From positions 524,001-588,000 of the forward strand of contig BSBK01006754.1 of assembly GCA_027943335.1 (NCBI GenBank): DNA of 64,000 bases, given 5' to 3'. Source of the DNA: Chamaecyparis obtusa (taxonomy: Eukaryota; Streptophyta; Pinopsida; Cupressales; Cupressaceae). The position numbers and the translations under genes are program-made. A model generated the notes under the pieces. That model was not told the origin of the DNA. It saw only the letters and a program-made list of their open reading frames with translations, and ran no database searches. Shown piece after piece: positions 1 to 10,444 of the stretch. Within the stretch, counting starts at the first letter, position 1. Every line of letters starts with the position of its first letter.

Positions 1-141
1 GTGGCAGAGAAAGAAGAAAAATTGGATTATGTAGATATAAAGGATTATTTAGTAGACATATTCATAAAGCCTTTACCAAAGGATACTTTTAAGTATCTCA
101 GGGAGAAGCTGGGAGTAATTCCCTTCCCTGATTCTGATTAG
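1..141 (+). pseudogene. Copia polyprotein C-terminus (RNase H tail), cut by window edge
   Basis: The + frame from base 1 is open to a TAG at 139-141 and contains DIFIKPLPKDTF followed by LREKLGV, the conserved last segment of plant Ty1/Copia RNase H (family form DIFTKPLP). In the intact element this is the end of the gag-PR-INT-RT-RH polyprotein; RNase H removes the RNA strand during cytoplasmic reverse transcription. Only the last ~46 codons lie in the window, with no ATG because the rest is off the left edge. A non-coding stretch, a polypurine tract and an LTR follow in the correct order, so this is the 3' end of a Copia element in + orientation. Family assignment is firm; lineage is not determined. 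Confidence 0.85.
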
Positions 142-510
142 AGAAAGTGGAGAGAGCATCAGTCCTCAGTGACTGATGGATGGTTGAATACTCTACTTCA
201 GGAGTAGTATCGGTGCTTAAATTTTTGGCACTCTTTGTCATTGATATCAAAGGAGGAGTTGTATATAGTCATGAAAAATAGTATTAAAGGGGGAGTACAT
301 ATAGAATTAAGGAGTAATATATAGCAGTAAGGGGGAGTAGTATTCAGTCATGGAAGCAGTTCAGTTGAGGAAATGGAGAATGTTGAAGATGGAAGATTCA
401 TCCTTGGGGGAGTTTTGATGAGGAAATAGAGAATGTTATAAAATAATTTTTCATTTGGATTGGTGGTGTTTTTCATTCCATATGTTTCCATCAATGCCAA
501 AGGAGGAGAT
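142..510 (+). other. Copia 3' untranslated stretch with polypurine tract
   Basis: Non-coding spacer between the pol stop and the 3' LTR. The motif AAAGGAGGAG occurs at about 249-258 and again at 499-508. The second copy directly precedes the TGTTGG start of the LTR and is the expected plus-strand priming tract; the first may be a duplicated or older tract. Confidence 0.65.
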
Positions 511-1818
511 TGTTGGAGATTTGCCAGCAAGCTAGTGCTGACTGTATGTTTGTCATTGATGACAACATATGGTAAGTAGAATGTGTGGAAGAATTATGCA
601 GTAATATTTGATTATATGGATCATGGACATGTTATCAACATGATATCATGGACACAAAGGTTAATTGTTAGTACAAACAATTATGTAGCAGCTTGTGTCA
701 ACAGTGTTCCTAATAGAGTTACAGGCAGTGTTCTGTGAATAATTATTTGTATAGTTATCATGGAGCCTTGTGTGTTTGGATATGTGATGGAGACATGTTT
801 ATTTTGTTACATTCATGGATGTAGAGTTTGATGTGTGGTAGAAGTGAAGTTATGTAGTCCTATTCACCAATTGTAGTTTCCTATGTTTATCCAGAAGAGC
901 TGACATAGATTATATTGGTACAATAGTTGTGCCAATAATTTTGGTATGCGTGCTTGGATTAGTGTTTGGAGAAGAGTAAAGAATGTTTGGTTAAGAGTGC
1001 ATGATGTAATTCAGCTCGAGGAGAAAGTATCAGTTAATTTGGTAGAGCTAACAATGTGTAGTGTGTGTCTACACTTATTGATTTGGATAGGTCCCAGTTT
1101 GTGTTGCGTGCTTACTAGAGCCGACTGAGATTGTATTGGAGAGTGTTATTTTTTCTCTAATATAATTTCAAGGTGGTTCTAATAGGCCAACTTGATTATA
1201 TCATTTAGAGGAAAGATACTTATAGCCGATCATTTGTGATCGCTAGAAGAATGGTATGGAGATGAAAGATAAGAGCAGAGTAGAGAGTGCAAAGTATTGT
1301 TCCATGAAGAAGAGGTTTATGTGATAGAGAAGATAGAGTGTGCTATTCATTTGAACTAATAAAGATAACAAATTTATCTTGTAGTTCACCAAGATCCAGA
1401 TATAGTGTGTATTTGTTATTCAAAAGGTTGCAACCTTCACCGCTTTGAGCAGTGAGCTCTCGGACAGTGCGTCCTCACCCCTAACAAGGTCAATAATAAA
1501 ATACTCCTAATAGGGTCTGACCTTTGACTAGATCACTATACTAAAATCATTGTAAAGATAAACTCCTAACAAGGTTGTAAGATCTTCTAACAAGGATCAT
1601 TATACACTAGTTCAGTTTATTAGTGGGTGTTAATTCCCACCAGGGTTTTTACCTATTGGTGTTTCCCTGTAACCAAAATATTGGTGTTGTGTTCAAGTGT
1701 TCTTTCATTATTTTTATGCTTAAATTTTAAGTATAATTAATTGGATAAATAATTTAAACTTATAGATAACTGATTCATCCCCCTCCCTCTCAGTTATCTC
1801 TTGGGACTATTCCTAACA
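511..1818 (+). mobile_element. 3' LTR of Copia element (about 1.3 kb)
   Basis: Begins TGTTGGAGA immediately after the polypurine tract and ends ATTCCTAACA, giving TG...CA ends with an imperfect terminal inverted repeat. Its 3' third carries several CTCCTAACAAGG-like motifs and a pyrimidine-rich CCCCCTCCCTCTC run near 1780, a style shared with the LTR at 7036-8373. The 5' LTR is outside the window, so target duplication and age cannot be judged. The short frame at 946-1128 lies inside the LTR and is not a gene. Confidence 0.75.
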
Positions 1819-3454
1819 ATTAGGATCACTAGGAGGCCCAAATGAGCCCTAAAACCTAATAAAGACCAAGTTCAGGACCTCAAAAATTCCCTCTCTTTCC
1901 CACATGGAAATCCATGATAGGGTATTCTATTCTATAGTGCCATACAATCTTACATAGGTTCCCATATGATAATACAGGGGTTCCCATAGGATAATTAATG
2001 CCAGAAGGTGGGAAAAAGGCCTAAAAACACCTGAAAGAGCCCATATGAAAATACAAATGATCTAGTAAGAAAATTGGGGGTTCCCATATGGAAATCAATG
2101 CTAGGTAAGGAATTCATACAAATCTTCCTCCAAGGATTCCCGGGATGCTTAAAAAAAGTAAGCTTTTCAGCCAAAAAATCCTAAAAAAGGAGTTTGAAGA
2201 GCATGGTGGGGTCCTACCAAGCATGCCAAAATGTGATCAATGAAAACCTAACCTATTAGGAACATGTGTAGATAGTCAAAAATTATTGAGAGCATCATAT
2301 ACCTAACATATAGAAAAACTATTTGCAAGTCACCTCAGATTGAGCTTAAACGAGAGCATCTTGCCACTGTTTGATTTTTTCTAATAGGAGGAATGTGGGT
2401 GTGCTCTCAAAACACAAGGAGCATGTACCTAATGATTTTTAGGAAGGATTAGGAACATATAGGAACCATGGATACCCTATAATGACATAGAATTAGGTAT
2501 GGCATGAACTTGATTTGCCCCTAGAGTCCCACGAAACCAAATGAAGCTAGATGCAGATTCTAGATTAAGGATGAGTATGCAAAGTTAATTTTAACCAAAA
2601 TATGGATATGCGATGAATTAAAATGGTTAGTATTTCTTGAAATAAAATAGATTAAATCCATTATTCTAAGATAGAGTGAGCTAGAAATCATAAGGATGAA
2701 CTAAATCTAACAATACTAGAAATTAAGTTAAGTCTAAGTGCAAATTGACATTATAACAATGCTTAATATGATATGTGAAATTGATCCTAATTTGTTCTTG
2801 GAAGGAGGAGTATTTATGGGATTTGAGGAAGGGCTTGGTTTAGGAAGGGTAGTTAGGGTCAGAGTCAGGGTTAGGGGTAGAGTTAGGGGTATGGTTAGAG
2901 TTATGGTCAAAGGGATAAGGGTTAAGGGTTGCTCACAAATGTGTGAGAAATACTAGGGAAGTGTGCTTAGGGAACAATGGTGGAAGAGGAGACATTGGCT
3001 CCCATTTATGGCTATAAGAGCCATAAATGAGGGTGTAAATAGTCATTAATGAGCATGGAAGGCTCATTAATGAGTGGGTTGACTAGAAGTCAAAGGATGA
3101 GGGTTTAGACTAAGAGGGTTAGGAATCACCCTCTAAGAAGGTTTAGGGATGGATTAGGAAAGTGAGGATAGGTTTAGGGTTTTATAGAAGATTTCTAGGG
3201 TTTTTGGGAATTAAATAAATTTTTAATTTATTTAAAGGATTTTGAGGGATAATTTATTAAATAATTAATAAATTGGAGGGAATATCATTTAAATTAGATT
3301 TAAATGTTTTTGGGAAGGATTCTTTAATTAAAATAGGAGAAGGGATAATAACAATAAGAATCAATTAATTAATTAATTAATTAATGATGATGTCATTACA
3401 TCTTTTGTCAACTAAAATAATCTTAATTAACATATGGATTTTTAGGTGTCTACA
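1819..3454 (-). repeat. Probable Gypsy LTR (minus strand), partial
   Basis: No coding signal. The right edge reads, on the minus strand, TGTAGACACCTAAAAATCC, a common start of plant Ty3/Gypsy LTRs, and the adjoining AT-rich stretch with AATT repeats (about 3363-3385) fits that type. The left limit is simply where the Copia LTR ends; no second copy or primer site was found, so the extent is a guess. The stretch contains the degenerate telomere-like array listed separately. Confidence 0.4.
2843..2935 (+). repeat. Degenerate telomere-like (TTAGGG) array
   Basis: About 90 bases made of variants of GTTAGGG, GTCAGGG and GTTAGAG. The 72-residue frame across it (2738-2956) is only a translation of the repeat (VRVRVRGRVRG) and not a gene. 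Related TTTAGGG words continue to about 3190. The array lies inside the probable Gypsy LTR, so it may belong to that element rather than to a former chromosome end. Confidence 0.6.
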
Positions 3455-3689
3455 CATGTGTCTTAAGTCATCGTTGAAGGGGGCCAAATTCTTTTAAGTT
3501 ATGAATCCTAGTAGGACCCTGGATGTATATTCATTTAGACGTCATGTCCTAGGATTTTAGCACTGGTCATGCTCCAAAGTTGTAGGAAAATCCTTAAAAT
3601 TAACTCAAATCTTTTATTTACAATTTTTGTATGATGAATGTTTAAAATATGTGTTAAGAAGACACATATCCAATGTATGATTTACTAAG

Positions 3690-6600
3690 AAATGGTAAAT
3701 CAATAAGGTACACCCGCTTGAGTCTATGGAGCTCAAAGTGAAGGAGGATCCTTATCCTCAATAAGTTAGATCTTTTCTTGATAGATTCAAAGTTGGGTTA
3801 TAGAGAGTCATAGACATTGTTTGTCACATAACAATATGCAAGAATAAGCTCCAACATACCAAAATGTGTAATGACTCTGGATTGAAGGATGAACACATGT
3901 ATCTGGCAGACAATGGTTTTAATTATATAGTCAAAATACCTAATGATTTCAAACTTGAGTGAATCAGATATGTGCTAAGTCATGTTCATGATCAGTTCAT
4001 ATGGTTGGATAGGCCATATAATATTACCAAGGATATTACTCATGCAGTGATAGGGTTGTGTGCAAATAGTGATGTACCTATTCTAAGAATGATTCCCAAT
4101 GATGAGGTCATTCATCTAACAAAGACTAAACAAGATCAATATGCTATGACAATTAATGACATTGTAGATACCGAGGTCAAGTTTGCATCTATGGTGATCA
4201 GTTATAAAGTATATCTTATCAAGTTGATTAAACAGTGTGGATGTGCCAGTATTCATGTTGCATATCGGATGGTGAATGAGAATGCATAGTATGAGCTATG
4301 TGAGGTCATAAGAAGTTAGTTATTTGTAAACATGAAGAGAATCAAGAAGGACAAGAAAAAAACTTTAAATTATGGTTCTTTGTTGGTATGTATATTCTTG
4401 TACTTGAAAAATTATTTCCTTGGTATCAGTAATGTTCAGTGGTCAACCAATAAATTGGTAGTAGTGTAGATTAAGGAATGCATGAGAATTCTATAAAATA
4501 ACTTTAATAGTGAAATGTGGGGTTATTTCAAAGATCTCTATAAATGAATGCATGAGAGGGAGAGGATCCCAACTAGAATAGTGGAGAAGTAAAAAGAAGA
4601 TATATGTTTTATTGTAAATACTGATACATGGATGATGTAGGTAGTAGAACCAATAAATTCTTGGGATCTACCAATGGGTTATGAGGTAAATGGTGATATC
4701 ATATCACTTCATACTAATGAGTTACTATCTAATCTAATTGATGCCACTACTCCCCCATTTGGTACTTATGAAGAAACCATCTCAAAATTCATACATAGTT
4801 AATGGAACAATGATAGAGAAAAGAGTGAGGAAACAAGATGATTATTTATCCAAGAAGAGTGGTATTACAAAGAAATGATGGATAAGATCAAGAATAATTT
4901 TTTAATTAAGGAGGCAGGGACCTCTGTTGTTACTGCAGAAATAGAATAGGTATATTTTGTATCTTCTACAACTAGTAAGGCAATATGAAGAGCAACTAGG
5001 AGTTCCACAGTGCAAAAGGAGGCTCCTTCCCCTACTTCTAGAGCACATTTAAAAAGTAAAATCACATTAAAGCCTAAACCTGCAGTGGTTAAGGAAAAGG
5101 AAAAAGAGAAGACACATGTGACTGAAGAAATAACTTAAAAGAGAAAGAAAGAAATGACACATGGCTAAAAAGAGTCAAAAGGAAAGATAAATAAGAAGGA
5201 TACATCTTAGAAAGTAGAACCTCAAATAGAATGTGACAAATATTAAGCCAAATTCAAGGCTAGTGGAAAATAATTAAAGATTGTTGGCATGAAAATTGAG
5301 AAATTGGTGAAACCCAAGACTAGGATAACTTTTACTACTGATAGCATAGCTTAGAAAATAAGAGAATATGGAACTGTGATTGATGCCAATCGATGCTATG
5401 AAAGATGTGATGATTAAGGTAAGAAAAAGATAGAAGATGTTATTTATATAGTTTACATAAGTTTTGTTGAGGACCTAGTGAACTGTATAAAATAGTACCT
5501 GAATCACTTTACAAGAATATTGATGTTAGGTGGATATATGCTTTGAAACTAGATAGAGAAATGATGGAACATGAAGTGATTCAATTTAAGCATGAATTAT
5601 CTATGGAATAAGTGAAGCTTAAAATTGAGGCTATGAAACCAATTTTCAGAACAAGAAGTAAAGTATGCAGAATATCCATAGGTGAATCACAGGGAGTTCA
5701 TGATGAGACTCTTGATGTGATGAAGAAGAAATTGGAGGAAGAAGATGAATAGGTGGATGAAACTCAAGAGGAGAAACAAAAATAAGAGGCTACCATTGAA
5801 GAGGTAAAAGTAGATGAATTTGTCACATCTGAACAAGTGATTGAAGGAATTATTAGTGATATACCTTATGATACTCCACAATAAATTCTTGTTGTTGAAG
5901 TTGAAGATGTGAAAAGAAAAGAGTATGAACATAAGGATAAGAATGAAGAGGTGGTGATACCTGTTACAACTAATGTAGTTGGACAAACAAATGATGTTGG
6001 AGAGAAAGATGAATCTCATGAAGTTGATGTTGCAATGCAATAAGTAAAAAGGAAATTGAATTTTAGTGGAAATTTAAGTTATGAGAAGGAAGGGAAAGCT
6101 ATGGATATTCTTGAGGAAGAAATTGTAGATAAGCTTGGAGATGAGGATGTCAAGGTCATTCAAGGACCTATTGATGTTACCAAAATGAGTCCTAGTGAAT
6201 TGATGAAAATGTCAGAGATACTAAAGTTGAAAGCTAAAAGGGATGAACTTAGAGCTAAAAAGAAACATGATCAAGTACTTCATTTAGCTAGAGATATTCT
6301 TGCAGACCTTGTACTGGAAGTTGACTATAATTCTAATGCTACACCGATTAAGAAAATTGATACTTTGGTCAATTCTATCATTGAGAAAATTACTAGTTTG
6401 GAGTAAGCTGCCATGAATAGAGAAAATATGGATTATGAAAAGAAGAGGATTGATAAGTTAATGGAGACTATTGCATCAGATAAAGGGAAACTTATAGTTC
6501 ATATGAATGAGATGCAAGAAAGTTTGAAATATATTGGTAATTACTTGCTAACGTTTCAAAATTTTCACTGTTTACACAAGATTTGAAGCTAAAGAGAAAT

Positions 6601-6960
6601 AAAGCTCAATAGGAGCTAAAGTCTTTAATTGTTAGTTTTGATCCTATTTCACATTTAGCTACCACTTCTGGATCACAAGTTAAGGTTGTTAATCACAAGT
6701 TGAAGACATTAAAAATAGAACAAGATAAGAGGATCAATACTTTACTAGAACTTTAGACTTATTTGATTCCTACAATTGATGGAATGCAACAAAATGTTAG
6801 AGATTCAAAGGAAATACTTGGGTCACCAGACATGCATACACTTTAATCTATGGAGGAGTTAGCTTCTATATTAAATGGATAGATTCATGCCAGAGCACTT
6901 GTAGAAGTCATGGGAGAGTTCTTTGGAGATAGCCAAAACAAATTTTAGAAGTGTTTTTGA
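3690..6960 (+). pseudogene. Giant decayed retroelement-associated frame, function unknown
   Basis: One + strand frame can be followed from about 3690 to about 5500, then, after a single frame change near 5515, onward to about 6540, with a further change before the end near 6960: roughly 1,050 codons. About 18 in-frame stops fall between 4287 and 5500, all TAG, TAA or TGA, each one C-to-T step from CAG, CAA or CGA. The N-terminal part has a globular look (FIWLDRPYNITKD, then DEVIHLTKTKQDQ); the middle and end are rich in Lys and Glu with coiled-coil-like heptads (6056-6406 is the longest clean piece). There is no reverse transcriptase, protease, integrase or zinc knuckle. It lies directly upstream of a polypurine tract and LTR in the same orientation, so it is probably an accessory or env-position ORF of that element. 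I do not recognise the family. Confidence 0.6.
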
Positions 6961-7022
6961 ACGATTGTGATTGGTAAGATGATTTCATTTTTCAAGTTCA
7001 TTTCTATACCTATGTCATTGTT

Positions 7023-7035
7023 GTCAAAGGAGGAG
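7023..7035 (+). other. Polypurine tract
   Basis: GTCAAAGGAGGAG lies immediately before the TGATTGGTG start of the LTR. The context (CATTGTTGTCAAAGGAGGAG) resembles the tract at 497-510 of the first Copia element, suggesting both elements are Copia-type. Confidence 0.6.
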
Positions 7036-8373
7036 TGATTGGTGAAATGAAAATAAAGTTAAGCATCTAGTTTAGTGATCAAAGTGGGAGTAGTTTGGTT
7101 ATAGATGAGTTTGAGTTCTATGCATCTATGTGTATATGTTTTTGGTGAGTCAGTTAGTGGAACTTTTTTGAGAATTTTTGAGAAGTTAATTATTTTCACT
7201 GTCTTTCCATCAATGCTTGTTGGCATTATGATGGATTTTGGAGTTGAGATGTTATATTTTATGCTTGTAAGTTTTTTATTGATGGCAACTCTATAAAATT
7301 TTATGAATAGATTACAAATACCAATCGACTAGATAGATAGGTCAATAAAAATAAGCTAAGTATTTTAATCAGTTAACAAGAAGATAGTAATAGGAAGTAT
7401 TTTGAGTGGTGATAAAGGTAGAGATCACATTGGGTGGTGTGATTATTACTGGAGCATTATTTTGGTCAGTTAAGTTTATTTTCCTAACTGCAACTGACAA
7501 CTCACTGTTTTGAGTGTGTTGGTATTTTTGTGATGTGTTTAGTGTGAACCGGTTGAGTTACCGATTGATAGTTGATGATCACATGATTGAGGAAGTTAAT
7601 TATTTGTTGGTGCTTGGTAATAAAATTTTGTATTATGTTTTGGGCTGACATGTTAGGTATAATTGGTAGTGATTTTCATGTGTTTGGTAAATGTTTTTCA
7701 AGCCCTAGATGACTTAAGAATAACTGTATAAAGGAAAGATAAATTGTGTGATTTAGGGTGAAAGAATGTGTTATTGGTGGTTGCGATAAAAAACATAGAT
7801 AGATAGTTGCACTAGGATTCAGAATTTGTATTGGATCTATCAGGAAAGTAGTGTCATTTCTAGATTAGATATTTGAGTTTCTTACTCAAGGATAACTCTA
7901 ATAGGTTAGTAGGTTAAATACCTTAACATGGTGGAATTTAAAAGGTCTCATTGTATAAATACTTTAATAAGGAGACTTATGAGAAGGAGGTAAAAATCCT
8001 CTAGTAATTTATATCCCAATAGATCTAATTGTACTTCTAACAAGGTACTGGTCACTCTTAACCAAGTGAGCCACTAATAGGGTAATGTAAGCTCCTAACA
8101 GGGAAACTCTTTTTACTATAGTGAAGAGATTCATCGGTTTCATCCCCACCATGGTTTTCTCATTCTTACAAGGGTTTCCACAAAAAATAGTGGTGTTATG
8201 TGTTATGATTTTGTGGATATTAAATTATTTTACTTCTATTGCATAGTTACACTTGCATGTTTGATTGTATAGAAGTTGTTTAAAATCATAATCACATTAT
8301 TGGTTGAATTGGTTCATTACCTATTTGCACTGATTCACACCCCCCCCCAACTCAGTGCATTTATATACTAATA
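7036..8373 (+). mobile_element. 3' LTR of the element carrying the giant frame (about 1.34 kb)
   Basis: Starts TGATTGGTG after a polypurine tract. The end is placed near TATACTAATA, just after a C-rich run (8340-8348), because the next bases match integrase of an unrelated minus-strand Gypsy relic. Internal CTAACAAGG-type motifs and a fold-back leader style match the LTR at 511-1818, though the two are not close copies. The 63-residue frame at 7105-7296 is inside the LTR and is not supported as a gene. The right boundary is uncertain by perhaps 10 bases. Confidence 0.6.
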
Positions 8374-9600
8374 GTTACCATTGGAAGAAGTGGAGATATT
8401 TGTCCAATGATATCCATACCCAAAGTTTGAGATGGCCAAGGAGATGCTTGACGTAGATGTTCCTATGTAGGAGCACAAATCAGCTTACAATATTATTGAC
8501 ATTGAGGAGACTTTTTGAGAAAGGAAAAGGAATCTTGTTTTGTTATTTTTTACTAATATCCAATGTGTATTAGTTTTTGTAGTAAGTATTTACCACCAAC
8601 ATCCCTATGTGTAGAGCCAAAATAGACCTCTCAAAGGGAAAAGGGGTGTCTCATCTTTAGTAAGACACTACCAAAAAAATGCCATTGTAGGAAGTATGAT
8701 GGATAAAATTATATAATATTGTATATTGAGATGATATTTTTTAAATATGGACACAATTTCTCTACTATAATCATAAGGAAAAATCCTAGACTTTGAGTAG
8801 TTTCATATGTCAAAATACTAGTCTCTTGAATCTGTGCGCACACATGAGATTCTCAAGATTAAGATTATTTGATATAAAAAGTGAGCATGGGAATTGAACC
8901 ATAAAGTTATATTCGTTCATCTTAAATTTAGGGCGTACAATTGAAGTTGTGATTTCCATTGTATCCAAATGATGACTCTCTCTCTCATATAAATGTTATC
9001 AATGGTGTATTAAGAATACTATTTAAGAGGAGTCAAAGACAAGTCCTCCTAGTATTTAGATGGATTTAAATTATTAGTGTGATATGCTCCCATAATTTGA
9101 TTTATAATCACATTATAATTATTATGAATGTTTTTGTTTGTAACATTAGAAGTAATTATAGCACACAAACCAACAATGAGGACTTAGTACTTGAAATGTT
9201 ATTGGTGCAATGAAATTATAGACAAAAGGAAAGAGGATTTTTCTTACCTTTAGATGAGATTAGGATCACACCTCTTCCAAAGCTATTTTGACATCTCAAC
9301 ACATCGAAGTACATTTCCCATATGGGTTCATGGTCAATTGTGAATAAATTCTCATTGGGGATAGATCCAAGGTAGGGATTATTTAAGGTAAGGTAACTTC
9401 TACCAATTGAATAGTGACAACTTGACCATGAATTAAATTTTGAATTATGAACTTGAGGTAAAACTCAAAAGGCAACAATACCCACTTTTCCAATCTTTCT
9501 GAGAGATCATCCCTAGAGAAGAGATATTTAAGAAGATCATTTTTAGTGATGACTTGTGTTTTTGTATGTAGGAGATGATTTCTCATATTTTGGGTAAGTT
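8374..9600 (-). pseudogene. Tat/Ogre-type Gypsy pol relic: RNase H, second RNase H, start of integrase
   Basis: Read on the minus strand from 9586 downward, the first piece (MRNHLLHTKTQV, then LKYLFSRDDLSERLEKW, then HGQVVTIQLVE) matches the C-terminal half of Ty3/Gypsy RNase H as found in the Tat lineage. Near 9330 comes PIWEMYFDVL with GRGVILIS, resembling the start of the additional archaeal-type RNase H of Tat elements. Near 8430 comes SPWPSQTLGMDIIG, the segment preceding the first catalytic Asp region of Tat integrase. All are broken by stops and shifts. The order RNase H, second RNase H, integrase is the Tat arrangement. The relic is cut at 8373 by the + strand LTR. No LTR belonging to it was identified. 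Confidence 0.65.
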
Positions 9601-9609
9601 CAAAAATTT

Positions 9610-9646
9610 GGGGACCAAAAATATGTCACTCATATTTTTGGTCCCC
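9610..9646. repeat. Perfect 16-bp inverted repeat (hairpin)
   Basis: The arms GGGGACCAAAAATATG (9610-9625) and CATATTTTTGGTCCCC (9631-9646) are exactly complementary around a 5-base TCACT loop. It lies just upstream, in minus orientation, of the Tat RNase H relic. No terminator, transposon end or small RNA function can be assigned. Confidence 0.75.
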
Positions 9647-9802
9647 TAAAAAGTATATGGTGTGTTCCATATATGGTGTACATCAAATGTTCATCAATAA
9701 AAACTTGTATTTCCCTTTATATCTCTCTCTCCCACTTTGATAAAAAAAAATCAAACTCAAACTCAAGTCACATGTAATCTTGAATCAAGAATATTATATA
9801 AA
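9647..9802. other. Short AT-rich interval, nothing recognised
   Basis: About 155 bases between the hairpin and the 3' end of the LINE. No frame, repeat or site could be supported. Confidence 0.5.
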
Positions 9803-10444
9803 TTTTTTGATGAATAGAGGCCTTCACTATTAATAGAAATATTAAAGTACAATATTCACAAAAAAGGGCCAGGGGAAATAATCACCCAGCAAGTTCACAC
9901 GACACTTAGGCCGGAAACAAACAATATTCATTAAAAAAAAATATAAAACCAAAATCCCTCAGGCTATGAGAGTAGTAGCAGAAGACAGAGGAGGATCTTT
10001 ATCATCTGGATTGCCTTAGACATTGGGCCCAGGAGTCTGATCAGGAATGGCCCATCCATCTTCTAGATCTTCTTTTTCAACTTGTCCTTCCTCCCACCTG
10101 GGTGAGATAGCCATCACCAGGTGAGGGAAATTTCCTTGACTATCAGGAGCAGAGACCAAAGGCCAAGAAAAAGCAACAATAGTGGAAGCAAGCACATGAG
10201 GCCACCTAGAACCTACATCCCTCTGAGGAGGAGGAGAGGTGGAGTGGCAATTCCATTTTCATGGAGTCCTGGAGTGTCTGGTAGAGGAGCTCTGGCTATG
10301 ACATCGGCCCCTGGGTGACGTACGGTCAACTGAGAGAGAATTTGGAGGTACCTAAGCAATAGTGCAAGGGGCATTTCCCTAGTGCTGGAGCATCACTTGT
10401 AAGTGGGAAACCTCTAGGGCTACCTTGTCTGCTTGCACCTGGAT

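Noticed and set aside
2738..2956. Arg/Val-repeat 72-codon frame
   Set aside because: Produced by the telomere-like repeat; no gene context.
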